Positions 1-9,064 of a stretch of DNA of 64,000 nucleotides are shown one piece after another; positions within the stretch are counted from its first letter, which is position 1; every line of letters starts with the position of its first letter. Under the pieces are notes generated by a model. That model ran no database searches. It worked only from the letters and a program-made list of their open reading frames with translations, and was not told the DNA's origin. A program made the position numbers and the translations under genes. Origin of the DNA: UBA1426 sp050953365 (GTDB taxonomy: Bacteria > Bacillota > Clostridia > Peptostreptococcales > Anaerovoracaceae). The DNA is taken from assembly GCA_050953365.1 (NCBI GenBank), contig JBMNMN010000004.1, positions 62,001 through 126,000 of the forward strand. The letters run 5' to 3'.

Positions 1-2
1 TC

Positions 3-1106
3 GAGCCTGAAGAGTTGGCAGGTCTCGTCATGGAGTTTTATCGGAGAAACTATATTGAGGGTCTCTTTCTGAGTTCCGCCGTGGAAGGCTCTCCGGATCA
101 GACTGCGGAAAGAATGCTCCGCACTTTGGTGCTGCTCCGGGAGGTACATGGATTTGCCGGCTACATTCATGCCAAGATTATACCCGGGGTTTCACCGGAA
201 TTGATCCATTCCATTGGCATGGTGGCGGATCGCATCAGCGTCAATATTGAGTTTCCTACGGAAGAGGGCTTAAAAAGATTGGCGCCCCAAAAGAAGCCCG
301 CGGCCATCTTTAGGCCTATGAAGCAGATCACAGAAACCATTGCTGAAAGAAAGCAGTTGGGCACGACCTTCCAAAGTTATCCGGGAGGTCCTGCTGTGAA
401 GAGCACCGATCTCCAATATCTCCAGCCGGCGGATGAGGAAGGTTTTTTGCCGGCCACGCGGAAGAAATATAAAGAAAGATTTGCGCCTGCAGGGCAGAGC
501 AGTCAGATGATCATCGGCGCGGCGGGAGAGTCGGATCGAGAGATTATCAAAACATCGGAGAGCCTTTATCGGGGCTTCAGAATGAAGCGGGTCTATTATT
601 CGGCATATATTCCCGTTATCGACTCGCCAAAGCTGCCTTCCCTCATGACGGCGCCGCCTCTGGTGCGGGAGCATAGGCTCTATCAATCGGATTGGCTCAT
701 GCGCTTTTATGGATTTCAGGCAGATGAGATTCTGGATGCCGACAATCCGTTTCTCGATTTGGATTTGGACCCGAAAGTCGCCTGGGCGCTGAGGCATCTG
801 GATTTGTTCCCGATAGAAATCAATAAGGCCTCTAAAGAAGAGCTCCTGAGAGTTCCGGGCATCGGTACCGTTTCCGTAGGTCGAATTTTGCGCCAGAGGC
901 GTGTGGCGGCCGTTAAATATGAGGATCTGAAAAAAATAGGTGTGGTGCTCAAACGGGCAAAATACTTTATTACCTGCTGCGGGCGCTATTATGGGGATTC
1001 CGAACTGGAGCCCGTTCGGCTTCGGAATCGCCTGATAAACGATGAGGAAAAATCAAACAACCTATTGCCAATAAACGATGAGGTTCAAATTTCAATGTTT
1101 TATTAG
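3..1106 (+). CDS. Putative DNA modification/repair radical SAM protein (C-terminal part)
   Basis: The frame is open to the left edge, so the start and the CxxxCxxC cluster-binding loop lie outside the window. What is seen is the back half of a radical SAM barrel (segments GYIHAKIIPGVS and ISVNIEFPTEEGLKRLAP) followed near residue 270 by a helix-hairpin-helix (SKEELLRVPGIGTVSVGRIL), a non-specific DNA-binding motif. This combination, with a DUF4130-type gene directly downstream, matches the family of radical SAM proteins linked to uracil-DNA-glycosylase-like partners. The biochemical reaction is not established. The downstream gene starts within about 70 bp, so the two are probably cotranscribed. 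Confidence 0.85.
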   Translation, partial: EPEELAGLVMEFYRRNYIEGLFLSSAVEGSPDQTAERMLRTLVLLREVHGFAGYIHAKIIPGVSPELIHSIGMVADRISVNIEFPTEEGLKRLAPQKKPAAIFRPMKQITETIAERKQLGTTFQSYPGGPAVKSTDLQYLQPADEEGFLPATRKKYKERFAPAGQSSQMIIGAAGESDREIIKTSESLYRGFRMKRVYYSAYIPVIDSPKLPSLMTAPPLVREHRLYQSDWLMRFYGFQADEILDADNPFLDLDLDPKVAWALRHLDLFPIEINKASKEELLRVPGIGTVSVGRILRQRRVAAVKYEDLKKIGVVLKRAKYFITCCGRYYGDSELEPVRLRNRLINDEEKSNNLLPINDEVQISMFY

Positions 1107-1176
1107 GGAAATCTCAACCGGCCACAGAACTATAGCTGTGGCGGATAAGCGTAACGTATTTGATTCGGAGAAGGTC

Positions 1177-1953
1177 ATGGATTATCTGTATGACGGCAGC
1201 TTTGAAGGGTTTTTATGCTGCGTATATCTGCATTATTATGAGGAAAAGGCATCGGGAATCTATCTCCAGAACCGTTACCAGGGTAAGCTGCTTCAACCCT
1301 GCAAGGTGGTGGAGACGGACTTAGACCGAGCGCAAAAGGTGTACGAAGCCATTGAATCGAAAATATCATCTCATGCCCTGAAACGAGTCTATTATCTTTT
1401 CCTTTCCAACAATGAAGAAAAGGAAAACATCGCCCTCCGTTATCTCCGACTGGGTTTTCGGCTGGGGCCAAAGGTGGATTCTCTTCACAGTGATCCTGTA
1501 GTATACGAAGCCCAGCAGATTGCGCAAAAGGTTGCAAAAGAAGCCCATCTCCTTACCGGATTAGTGCGTTTTTCCGTTCTCAGCGTCGATTCGGGAAGAA
1601 CGGAAAGGGAATTGCTGTATGCGAAGATCGAGCCGGATCACGATGTACTTGAGCTGTTGGGCGAGCATTTCTCCGATCGTTTCAAAGGAGACCCTTTCCT
1701 CATTCATGACGGCAGAAGGGGCAAAGCGCTTTACAGCGCAGCCGGGCAGTGGTATATTGCGCCCCTTGATGAGAAGGCCCTTCCCCATCAGTCCGATCAG
1801 GAAAAACTCTATCGCCGGATGTGGAAGGCATATTTTGATACCATTGCCATCGAAGAAAGAATCAACCCGGCCTGCCAGAAGAGAATGATGCCGGTCCGGT
1901 ATTGGAAAAACCTCACGGAGATGCGAACCTTCAACCATGATTTGGGAACATAG
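1177..1953 (+). CDS. DUF4130-type probable DNA metabolism protein
   Basis: About 258 residues. The frame is open from 1078, but I place the start at ATG 1177 because family members begin with the motif seen here, MDYLYDGSFEGFL, and a GGAG lies just upstream. The family is the constant partner of the preceding radical SAM/HhH protein and is often fused or adjacent to uracil-DNA-glycosylase domains; a role in DNA modification or repair is inferred from that linkage only. The C-terminal segment DTIAIEERINPACQKRMMPVRYWKNL contains the conserved basic, Arg-rich block. No glycosylase active-site motif is evident. Confidence 0.8.
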   Translation: MDYLYDGSFEGFLCCVYLHYYEEKASGIYLQNRYQGKLLQPCKVVETDLDRAQKVYEAIESKISSHALKRVYYLFLSNNEEKENIALRYLRLGFRLGPKVDSLHSDPVVYEAQQIAQKVAKEAHLLTGLVRFSVLSVDSGRTERELLYAKIEPDHDVLELLGEHFSDRFKGDPFLIHDGRRGKALYSAAGQWYIAPLDEKALPHQSDQEKLYRRMWKAYFDTIAIEERINPACQKRMMPVRYWKNLTEMRTFNHDLGT

Positions 1954-2083
1954 CAAGACCACAAGTGCTTGTTCCGGGGCGTGTAGGAGCCTTACGGCCT
2001 TGTTTCGACACATGAAATGTAATAGAATGGTGAAGAGTATGGTGGAGGGTAAACGGGATGGCCCGCGCATGGGGAGGTTTGAG

Positions 2084-2854
2084 ATGAAGTACATTTATGA
2101 AGAGTTAAAAAAGATTATTGATAAGAGCAACCGGATGGTTTTTTTCGGCGGCGCAGGCGTATCTACGGAAAGCGGCGTACCGGATTTTCGATCTGAAAAC
2201 GGCTTGTATCAGGCCCGGCAAAACTACGGACGCTCGCCGGAGGAGATGATTTCATACGGCTTTTTCCTCACCGAAACAAATACTTTTTTTGACTATTATA
2301 AAAATAATCTCATCTACCGGGAGGTTAAGCCGAATCCGGCCCACTTGGCACTGGCAGAACTTGAGAAGCGCGGAAAGCTTCTGGCCGTGGTGACACAGAA
2401 CATCGACGGGCTCCATCAAATGGCAGGGAGTAAAAAAGTCTGGGAACTCCACGGCTCCGTACAGCGCAATTACTGTATAAAGTGCGGTGCGTTCTACGAC
2501 CTGGACTATATCATGGATCCGGAAAACTGTAAGGGCGCCGACGGCCAGCCGTCTCACATTCCGTATTGCGATAAATGCGGCGGCATTGTCAAACCCGATG
2601 TGGTTCTCTATGGGGAAGCCTTGGATCAGGACGTAATAAATAACGCGGTGGATGCCATTTCTCAGGCGGACACTCTCATCGTGGGGGGAACTTCCCTGGT
2701 GGTCTATCCCGCCGCCGGGTTAATCAATTATTTTCGCGGCAACGACCTGGTTCTGATCAATAAGTCGTCCACCCCGTATGACAGAAAAGCCACCCTGGTT
2801 ATCCATGAACCCATCGGCGAAGTCTTGGGCGCCTGCGTGTTTTATGGGGAGTAA
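2084..2854 (+). CDS. Sir2-family NAD-dependent protein deacylase
   Basis: About 256 residues, a normal length for bacterial sirtuins. It removes acyl groups from lysine using NAD+. Seen in order: the NAD loop GAGVSTESGVPDFR, TQNIDGLHQMAG, the catalytic His in ELHGSV, a zinc ribbon of four cysteines (CIKC and CDKC), and a GGTSLVVYPAA nucleotide-binding end. ATG 2084 is chosen because it follows GGGGAGGTTTGAG and the family begins here; the frame is open further upstream but that stretch is not sirtuin-like. The stop codon sits in the loop of a small terminator hairpin. Confidence 0.93.
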   Translation: MKYIYEELKKIIDKSNRMVFFGGAGVSTESGVPDFRSENGLYQARQNYGRSPEEMISYGFFLTETNTFFDYYKNNLIYREVKPNPAHLALAELEKRGKLLAVVTQNIDGLHQMAGSKKVWELHGSVQRNYCIKCGAFYDLDYIMDPENCKGADGQPSHIPYCDKCGGIVKPDVVLYGEALDQDVINNAVDAISQADTLIVGGTSLVVYPAAGLINYFRGNDLVLINKSSTPYDRKATLVIHEPIGEVLGACVFYGE

Positions 2855-2871
2855 ATCCCCGTTTTTTTTTT
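2845..2871 (+). terminator. Small intrinsic terminator overlapping the Sir2 stop
   Basis: GGGG (2846-2849) pairs with CCCC (2857-2860) around a loop containing the stop TAA, followed by G and a long T run. The stem is short, so efficiency is uncertain. Confidence 0.5.
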
Positions 2872-2930
2872 AAGTTGTTAAACGTACCATATACAATATT
2901 TTGGGAGCTTATTCCGGCAACTGAAATTTT

Positions 2931-2970
2931 GTTTTAGGATTTGGGAGATCGCTCTCCCAAATCCTAAAAC
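2931..2970. terminator. Bidirectional terminator between convergent genes
   Basis: A perfect 18-bp inverted repeat (2931-2948 with 2953-2970) with a 4-nt loop TCGC. T-rich on one side and A-rich on the other, lying between the 3' ends of the sirtuin and the fumarylacetoacetase-family gene. Confidence 0.8.
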
Positions 2971-2988
2971 TTATTTGAAAACTAAATT

Positions 2989-3891
2989 TTATTCTCCAAT
3001 GGGATTGGTTAGAATCCCTATCTTCTCGATCTGGCAGGTTACCCTGTCGCCTGCTTTGAGGTACTTGGGCGGATCGAAGCCCATGCCTACGCCGGAGGGC
3101 GTTCCGGTAAGAATTATATCTCCCGGGCGCAGCTCGTAACCGCGGGATAGATCGCTGATAATCGTAGGAATGTCGAAGATCAAATCACGCGTGTTTCCCT
3201 GTTGTCTCAATTCTCCGTTCACATAGCATTTCAGATCCAGGCACAGAGGGAAAGGCAGCGCGCTTTTGTGGACGATCCATGGCCCCATGGGACAATGGCT
3301 GGTAAGGCTCTTGCCTTTATACCATTGGGTGTGATCGTGCTGCAAATCCCTGGCGGAAACATCGTTAGCCACCGTATAGCCAAAAATATAGTCCTGCGCT
3401 TTTTCCCTTGGGATATTCATTCCTTTTTTTCCGATGATAATTGCCAATTCCACTTCGTAATCCACCTTTGAGGTGATATGGCTGTGGAGATGAATGGTTT
3501 TTTCTGTTCCGATAACGGTGTGGTCGGGTTTAGTAAAGTAAATCGGATGTTCGGGGAGCCTGTCTGAAAAGATTTGCCCTTTCAACTCCTCTGCATGGGC
3601 TTGGTAGTTTTTGCCCAAGCATACGATATTTCTTGCCGGAGCCGGTATGGGGGCCAGCAGCTCGACATCCTCAAGGGGAATAGCATACTCGGGACGCTGC
3701 CCAAAAAAAAGAGCAATCTTATCCGTCCATTCGGCTTCGTAGGAACGAATGAAGTCGATCATAGAGGAAGGAGCTTCTCCGGGAGATAGGGCGTGGTCAA
3801 AAAAATCCTTCAAAAGAAAAACCCTTGCTCCCACGCCGTCAATACAGCAGAGCTGTTCTTTTTCATCATGGAATATGGTCGCATAAATCAT
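2989..3891 (-). CDS. Fumarylacetoacetate hydrolase family protein
   Basis: About 300 residues from the ATG at 3891, preceded by AGAAAGGA; the open frame extends to 3945 but the extra residues are basic and unlike the family. FAH-family enzymes hydrolyse C-C bonds or decarboxylate or isomerise beta-keto/enol acids with Mg2+. Seen: NIVCLGKNYQAHAEE, YFTKPDHTVIG, DYEVELAIIIGKKG, GYTVANDVSARDLQ, and GDIILTGTPSGVGMG, the usual metal and substrate loops, including the E-E-D metal ligands. It is the most distal gene of a minus-strand run led by the DUF1538 gene. The specific substrate cannot be assigned. Confidence 0.9.
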   Translation of the reverse strand: MIYATIFHDEKEQLCCIDGVGARVFLLKDFFDHALSPGEAPSSMIDFIRSYEAEWTDKIALFFGQRPEYAIPLEDVELLAPIPAPARNIVCLGKNYQAHAEELKGQIFSDRLPEHPIYFTKPDHTVIGTEKTIHLHSHITSKVDYEVELAIIIGKKGMNIPREKAQDYIFGYTVANDVSARDLQHDHTQWYKGKSLTSHCPMGPWIVHKSALPFPLCLDLKCYVNGELRQQGNTRDLIFDIPTIISDLSRGYELRPGDIILTGTPSGVGMGFDPPKYLKAGDRVTCQIEKIGILTNPIGE

Positions 3892-4002
3892 ACTTTGCAC
3901 TGGTCCTTTCTTCCCTGTCCTTTTCGCTTTGTGCCTTTTCGGCACAAAGATTCACGCTTCCATAATAATATATATTCTTCCGGGCAGGTACTTCAAGATC
4001 AT

Positions 4003-4365
4003 TTATTCCGAATCGGGGTTTTGCTTTAATAGTTCTTCTACATCTACATGATGGAGTATTCCCACAACATCTTCTACAGGCAGAGCAAATGACAGACCCC
4101 TGCCGGGGGTAGCCAGTCCCGCCTCTTCAACGATGGCATGCATGATTTGTTTGGTAAGCGGATGCTTAACTAAATTCAGCACCACTTCTTTCTCCGGCTG
4201 TATGGTAATTCCAAAGAATTTTTCTACTTCATGAATACCGGTGCCTCTTGCATAAAAAATCGTACCGCCCTGGGCTCCTGCTCTTTTGGCCGCTTCAACG
4301 GCGGCGTCGGCAAATCCCCGGTTTACTACGGTTATTATTAAATCATACTCTCGCTCACGGTTCAT
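4003..4365 (-). CDS. PII-like regulatory protein, second of a tandem pair
   Basis: About 120 residues with a ferredoxin-like PII fold pattern: DLIITVVNRGFADAAVEAAKRAGAQGGTIFYARGTG, then the T-loop region, then EKEVVLNLVKHPLTKQIMHAIVEEAG and the C-terminal strand GLSFALPVEDVVGI. ATG 4365 follows AGGAGCG at good spacing. It overlaps the end of the upstream PII-like gene by about 11 bp, implying translational coupling. PII proteins bind ATP/ADP and effectors and regulate membrane or enzyme partners; the obvious candidate partner here is the DUF1538 protein. The canonical T-loop uridylylation Tyr51 context is not recognisable. Confidence 0.85.
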   Translation of the reverse strand: MNREREYDLIITVVNRGFADAAVEAAKRAGAQGGTIFYARGTGIHEVEKFFGITIQPEKEVVLNLVKHPLTKQIMHAIVEEAGLATPGRGLSFALPVEDVVGILHHVDVEELLKQNPDSE

Positions 4366-4732
4366 TTTTATCGCTCCTCTCATCATATCCGCTTACATAG
4401 CGAAGCGCTTTCGGCCCGCTTATTCCAACTAGGGGAATTGTAAAAGCAATTCCGGTATTGGGCTTATCCAAATCTTTGAACTCTCTGATTTTTGGAAGAA
4501 TCTCCTGTATCTTATCTTCGTCCGCAATGCTTATTACTAAGTCCTTTTCAGTGTTTGTCAAACCAAGATAATCCTTTATCTCCAAGCCGGCAGCGCCGTA
4601 GGCCGGCGCAATCATATTAAAGGTTATCCCGTGGTCTCGATAGAAAGCAGCTATTTCTTCGCCGTCGTCCATGTTAAGGATGGTAATAAGCAGTTTCATT
4701 TTTTTAGGAACGGGGCAAGTTGTGTGTTCCAT
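4355..4732 (-). CDS. PII-like regulatory protein, first of a tandem pair
   Basis: About 126 residues; start at ATG 4732 because GGAGG lies 5 nt upstream. Pattern KMKLLITILNMDDGEEIAAFYRDHGITFNMIAPAYGAAG, then KDLVISIADEDKIQEILPKIREF and GIAFTIPLVGISGPKAL, the beta-alpha-beta halves of a PII fold. It is divergent from its downstream neighbour. It lies about 75 bp downstream of the DUF1538 gene in the same direction, so both PII-like proteins are probably cotranscribed with it. The effector is unknown. Confidence 0.82.
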   Translation of the reverse strand: MEHTTCPVPKKMKLLITILNMDDGEEIAAFYRDHGITFNMIAPAYGAAGLEIKDYLGLTNTEKDLVISIADEDKIQEILPKIREFKDLDKPNTGIAFTIPLVGISGPKALRYVSGYDERSDKNEP

Positions 4733-4807
4733 AGCAACCTCCATTCAGCCGCTAAGATACGGCAATATTTATGTATCTGCTTAATGATTATAGGATTTCG
4801 GTTTTAA

Positions 4808-6445
4808 TTAGTCTTCAAATTCTAAGTTAATATAGTAATTATCTTTTTCCAACAGTTCTTCCAGCGTGGTGTCTATGCCGGCCAAATTCTGCTTCTGAGC
4901 ATGGGCTTCAGCTTCCGGACCTTCACTTTCCAGCTCAATATATTCTTCCATTTCCTCCGCGTTAAGATCCAGAGCTTCATCTTCTTCTTCTTCCGTATAT
5001 CTCAACTTCAATTTGTAAATGACGCCTAAGATTTGAATGGTAATCAGCGGAGTCATGGCTACCATGGCCACGATGCCGAAAGCGTCGGTGAGAAGGTTGC
5101 CTCCCACGGCATCGCAGGCTCCCATTGAAAAGGCCAACACGAAGGTGGCAGTCATTGGCCCCGAAGCTACGCCTCCGGAGTCAAATGCAATGGCGGTAAA
5201 GACCTTTGGTGAAAAGAAGGTCAAAATCAAGGCCAGGGCGTAACCGGGGAGAATGGCATACCAAATGCTGATATGAAACAGGATGCGCGCCATGGCTATT
5301 GCTATAGAAATGGCTACCCCGATGGAAAGGCTGCCCATCAGCGCTTTTTTTGATATGGCTCCTGCCGTCATATCCCAAACCTGATTGGTCAGAATGTGAA
5401 CAGCCGGTTCCGCCGCAACTACGAAAAAGCCCATCAACGCTCCCAGAGGAATCAAAACCCAATTACTGGGGAAGCTGCCCACGGTTTCTCCGATGAACTT
5501 GCCTACGGGTATAAATGCTACATTTGCTCCTGCCAGAAACAGAACCAGCCCCACAAATGTGTAGATAAGCCCTACGGTTATCTTAATCAGCTGCGGCTTG
5601 GAAAGCTTTAGAACCGTAAACTGAAATATGACGAAAAAGATGATAATAGGACTTAGGGCTATGGCCACATGATTTGCAAATTCATAAAATCCGTGAGCAA
5701 AGATGGATACCAGTTCCGAAAAACCGGAAATATCCATGTCGGCCCCGGAACCGTGGGAAATAGAAGCGGAATCAAAAAACAAACCCATAATCATGACGGC
5801 TATAATTGGGCCGATTGAGCAAAGCGCCACAAGGCCGAAACTGTCGTCATGGGAACTCTTGCCTCCCAAAACAGAAGATAAGCCTACGCCCAGGGCTAAA
5901 ATAAAGGGCACGGTAATAGGCCCGGTGGTAACGCCTCCCGAGTCAAAAGCCACCGCCAGATAAGATTCTGATGTGAAGGCAGTCATAAGGAAAATTAAAG
6001 TATAAAAAACTATGAATAAAATATTCAAAGGTATTTGATAAAGTATGCGAAGAAATGCTAATGCCAGAAAAAGACCTACGCCTGTTGCAACAGAAACGAT
6101 TAAGACCAGATTAGGAACGGAAGGGACTTGCTCTGCCAGGACCTGAAGGTCCGGCTCAGCAGCGGTAATCATCGTGCCAAGTAAAAAACAAATAGGAAGC
6201 AATATCCATAATTTATTTGTTTTCGTTAAATTCGAGCCGATCATTTCTCCCATAGGCATCATTGCCACATCGGCTCCCAGGCTGAATAGACCCATACCGA
6301 AAATCAGAACAACCGCTCCCGCCCAAAAAAGCATAATCGTTCCCAACGGCATGGGAACGACCGTAAACTGAAGCACAGCTACAATTACAGCAATAGGCGC
6401 AACAGACATGATGGATTCCTTGATTTTGCCCCATAGTTTTTCCAA
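4808..6445 (-). CDS. DUF1538 integral membrane protein (two-repeat)
   Basis: 545 residues, starting at a TTG codon behind a strong AGGGGAG. Two homologous membrane halves are visible: FGMGLFSLGADVAMMPMGEMIG near residue 50 and FLAGANVAFIPVGKFIGE near residue 305, each followed by the matching motifs (V)AFDSGGVTTGPITVPF and IAFDSGGVASGPMTATF. The C-terminus (from about residue 490) is strongly acidic and cytoplasmic-looking. DUF1538 proteins are multi-pass membrane proteins commonly encoded with PII-like genes; a PII-gated transporter is a reasonable inference, but no substrate can be read from the sequence. Confidence 0.88.
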   Translation of the reverse strand: MEKLWGKIKESIMSVAPIAVIVAVLQFTVVPMPLGTIMLFWAGAVVLIFGMGLFSLGADVAMMPMGEMIGSNLTKTNKLWILLPICFLLGTMITAAEPDLQVLAEQVPSVPNLVLIVSVATGVGLFLALAFLRILYQIPLNILFIVFYTLIFLMTAFTSESYLAVAFDSGGVTTGPITVPFILALGVGLSSVLGGKSSHDDSFGLVALCSIGPIIAVMIMGLFFDSASISHGSGADMDISGFSELVSIFAHGFYEFANHVAIALSPIIIFFVIFQFTVLKLSKPQLIKITVGLIYTFVGLVLFLAGANVAFIPVGKFIGETVGSFPSNWVLIPLGALMGFFVVAAEPAVHILTNQVWDMTAGAISKKALMGSLSIGVAISIAIAMARILFHISIWYAILPGYALALILTFFSPKVFTAIAFDSGGVASGPMTATFVLAFSMGACDAVGGNLLTDAFGIVAMVAMTPLITIQILGVIYKLKLRYTEEEEDEALDLNAEEMEEYIELESEGPEAEAHAQKQNLAGIDTTLEELLEKDNYYINLEFED

Positions 6446-6610
6446 GTGATCTCCCCTTCCAAAACCGATATTATAATGTCGTTTTCGAATCTGTGGATGA
6501 AAAAACGGACTGGTCGCAAAAATATTTCATCATTATTCCTTTTAAATGTCAATTGTTTTTTTCTGACTGCCAATAACGGTTTTAAGCTTTTAAGAAGTAT
6601 AATTTGGTGG

Positions 6611-6616
6611 TATAAT
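6611..6616 (+). promoter_or_regulatory. Possible -10 box for surE
   Basis: TATAAT 25 nt before the surE ATG, with only a weak -35 (TTTTAA) 17 nt upstream; a second TATAAT begins at 6598. Strong SD GGAGG follows at 6631. Confidence 0.35.
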
Positions 6617-6640
6617 ACTGTAGTTATTATGGAGGTATTT

Positions 6641-7399
6641 ATGAGAATTTTAGTGACGAACGACGACGGTATTCAGGCTGAAGGCATTCGGCATTTAACA
6701 TCGGCCTTGGCCTCTGTTTCAGAGGTCTTTGTTTTTGCCCCCGACAGCCAGCGGAGCGCCTGCGGCCACGGCATTACGGTTACTGTTCCTATTACAGTCA
6801 GCGAATATGATTTACCCGGCGCAACCAGAGCATGGTCCGTATCCGGAACGCCGGCTGATTGCGTCAAGCTGGGTCTGCGAATCCTTAAGGATATGGATAT
6901 TTATGTGGATTACGTGTTTTCGGGTATCAATCACGGCTCGAATTTAGGTACCGACACTTTGTATTCGGGTACCGTGTCCGGCGCCATCGAAGGCGTCATC
7001 AACGGAATTCCATCCTTTGCCGTTTCCGTGAATTCCCGCAATCCGGCCCATTTCCAAACCGCTTGCGAGATTGCGCTCAGGGCGTTTAAGACAGCCGCCG
7101 GAAAACTGGATGGAAAAACAGTCCTCAACATAAATCTTCCGGACGTTTCTATGGATGAATTGAAAGGCGTTCGGGTCACCAGACTCGGAGCCAGAGAGTA
7201 CGATGAAGATTTTCGGATACACGAAAAGCAAAAGGGCAGCGCTTCTTATCTATACTCGGGGGAGCCGGTGGTCTACTCCGGCCTGCCGGATGATATTGAC
7301 GTCATCGCTGTCCAGGATGGGTATGCGTCCATCACGCCGTTGCATTACGACTTGACCAATCACCAATTGGTGGAGGAGGTCAGGTCCTGGGGTTTTTAA
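6641..7399 (+). CDS. surE: 5'/3'-nucleotidase SurE
   Basis: About 252 residues. SurE is a divalent-metal nucleoside monophosphate phosphatase linked to stationary-phase survival. The N-terminal MRILVTNDDGIQAEG carries the metal-binding Asp pair; FAPDSQRSACGHGIT supplies the conserved Ser; GTPADCVKLG and SGINHGSNLGTDTLYSGTVSGAIEG complete the active site. ATG 6641 is chosen because it begins the SurE motif and follows GGAGG by 7 nt; the frame remains open for 65 codons upstream but that part overlaps the divergent promoter region. The next gene begins 44 bp downstream, likely cotranscribed. Confidence 0.96.
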   Translation: MRILVTNDDGIQAEGIRHLTSALASVSEVFVFAPDSQRSACGHGITVTVPITVSEYDLPGATRAWSVSGTPADCVKLGLRILKDMDIYVDYVFSGINHGSNLGTDTLYSGTVSGAIEGVINGIPSFAVSVNSRNPAHFQTACEIALRAFKTAAGKLDGKTVLNINLPDVSMDELKGVRVTRLGAREYDEDFRIHEKQKGSASYLYSGEPVVYSGLPDDIDVIAVQDGYASITPLHYDLTNHQLVEEVRSWGF

Positions 7400-7442
7400 C
7401 AACTTACAAAACAATATAGATAGATTTCAGGAGGTATAATTT

Positions 7443-7994
7443 ATGAAACCGTTGAGAATAAGAAAAGAAGAGGCCATACTTGTTCTTATTGATTTTCAGG
7501 AGCGGCTCATGCCGGCCATGAAAGGCAGCGAAGAGCTTGAAGAAGCTACAGTAAAACTGGTGAAAGGATGCCGCATTCTTGGAGTGCCCATTCTAGTAAC
7601 CCAGCAATACACCAAAGGCTTGGGACCTACGATTCCCAGCATTCACGACGCCATAGGCGAGTATGAGCCTATAGAGAAAACGGCTTTCAGCGCCATGGGA
7701 GAGCCCGTGTTTGTTGAGAAATTAAAAGAGTCCAAAAGGAAGACCGTTATCTTAGCGGGAATCGAATCGCACGTATGCGTGTTACAGACAGCGCTGGACC
7801 TCATTGAGGAAGGATATACGGTGTTTCTTGTCAATGATTGCGTAGCCTCCAGAAGCAACAGCGACAAAAAATATGCGCAGCGCAGGATTGCCGAGTCTGG
7901 CGCCGTGGGTACCACATATGAATCCGTTCTCTTTGAACTCCTGGGAGGCGCAAGACAGGAGGGGTTCAAGGACATATCGGCATTAGTAAAGTGA
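7443..7994 (+). CDS. Isochorismatase-family cysteine hydrolase
   Basis: 183 residues, with a strong SD (AGGAGGT). The catalytic triad of the family is readable: Asp in VLIDFQERLMP, Lys in IEKTAFSAM, Cys in GIESHVCVLQTALDL. Such enzymes hydrolyse amides (nicotinamidase, ureidoacrylate-like) or isochorismate; the short length and hydrolase type II pattern resemble YcaC-like proteins. The true substrate is not inferable. It ends 18 bp before the next gene. Confidence 0.9.
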   Translation: MKPLRIRKEEAILVLIDFQERLMPAMKGSEELEEATVKLVKGCRILGVPILVTQQYTKGLGPTIPSIHDAIGEYEPIEKTAFSAMGEPVFVEKLKESKRKTVILAGIESHVCVLQTALDLIEEGYTVFLVNDCVASRSNSDKKYAQRRIAESGAVGTTYESVLFELLGGARQEGFKDISALVK

Positions 7995-8012
7995 GGCGCG
8001 ATAACAACAATT

Positions 8013-8942
8013 ATGTTTATTTTTGATAACCAGATAACCGTCGGATCGAGAGCTGTACTTGAGGAGTATCTCAACAGCTTTGAATATAAAACTTCGGGAC
8101 TTTCTTTCACATCTTTATATATGTGGAGGAACATCAATTTTTTTAGCTGGCAGATTATCGGCGACTATCTTTGTATTTCCGGTCTAAGTCATCTGGAGCT
8201 GGATAAAAAACGAGCTTTCTTATTTCCACCTCTGACAAAAACGGGATACTACAAGCCTTCCCAGCTTCGCAAGACCATACTTGAAGCAAAGAAGATATTT
8301 GAAGAAAGCGGCCAGGAGTTCAACATAAGGCTACTGCCTTTTCATATGATTGAAATCATTGAAGCTGCATTTCCCGGTGAGTTTCGTTTCATTGAGGACA
8401 GGCCAAATTACGATTATGTCTATTTGACCAAGGACCTTATTGAACTTGCCGGCAGGAAGTATCATGCCAAAAAAAACCATCTCAATTACTTTAAAGAGAA
8501 CTACAACTATAAGTATGTGGAGTTATCTTCATCCATGGCGGAGGATGCCATGAAATTCATCCGTGAATTTAATTTGCGCAAGCAGCTGCCGGAGCATGAG
8601 ATGGATCTGTTGCGCATGGAAGAAATCGCTATGGAAGATGTGTTTTACAATCTGGAGCGTGTAGGTTATTTGACGGGCGCCATCATCCTTGACGGCGCCA
8701 TCCAAGCGTTAAGCATAGGCGGTCCTCTTGGCCGAAATACCGTTACCGTTCATGTGGAAAAGGCAAACGTTGCATACCGTGGCGCGTATCAAGCCATCAA
8801 CAACGAGTTCTGCAAGCATATGGCCTCTCATGTAAAGTACATAAACAGAGAGGAAGATATGGGGATTCCCGGTCTCAGAAAAGCAAAATTATCTTATAAA
8901 CCGGTCAAGCTTATCGAAAACCATATCGCCGTTTTTCGGTAG
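8013..8942 (+). CDS. DUF2156 (phosphatidylglycerol lysyltransferase C-terminal-like) protein
   Basis: 309 residues, cytosolic, no membrane segments. The order of motifs (YKTSGLSFTSLYMWRNIN; YLYLTKDLIELAGRKYHAKKNHLNYFKENYNY; AVHVEKANVAYRGAYQAINNEFC; YINREEDMGIPGLRKAKLSYKP) is that of the stand-alone DUF2156 family, which has a duplicated GNAT-like acyltransferase fold. Full MprF proteins also have a membrane flippase, absent here. Acyl or aminoacyl transfer is inferred from fold only. Confidence 0.88.
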   Translation: MFIFDNQITVGSRAVLEEYLNSFEYKTSGLSFTSLYMWRNINFFSWQIIGDYLCISGLSHLELDKKRAFLFPPLTKTGYYKPSQLRKTILEAKKIFEESGQEFNIRLLPFHMIEIIEAAFPGEFRFIEDRPNYDYVYLTKDLIELAGRKYHAKKNHLNYFKENYNYKYVELSSSMAEDAMKFIREFNLRKQLPEHEMDLLRMEEIAMEDVFYNLERVGYLTGAIILDGAIQALSIGGPLGRNTVTVHVEKANVAYRGAYQAINNEFCKHMASHVKYINREEDMGIPGLRKAKLSYKPVKLIENHIAVFR

Positions 8943-9064
8943 CGTAAGTAACCGAATAATATAGCCCGGCGGCCTTGAATTATTATACATGAAGTGATAA
9001 GATAAAGGATGTTAAATACTAAGTTAATTTTAATATATACCTTATGCGTTAGGAGGGAAAACAA

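Noticed and set aside
1937..2083. N-terminal extension of the sirtuin
   Set aside because: The added 49 residues overlap the previous gene's end and do not fit the family; ATG 2084 has a good SD.
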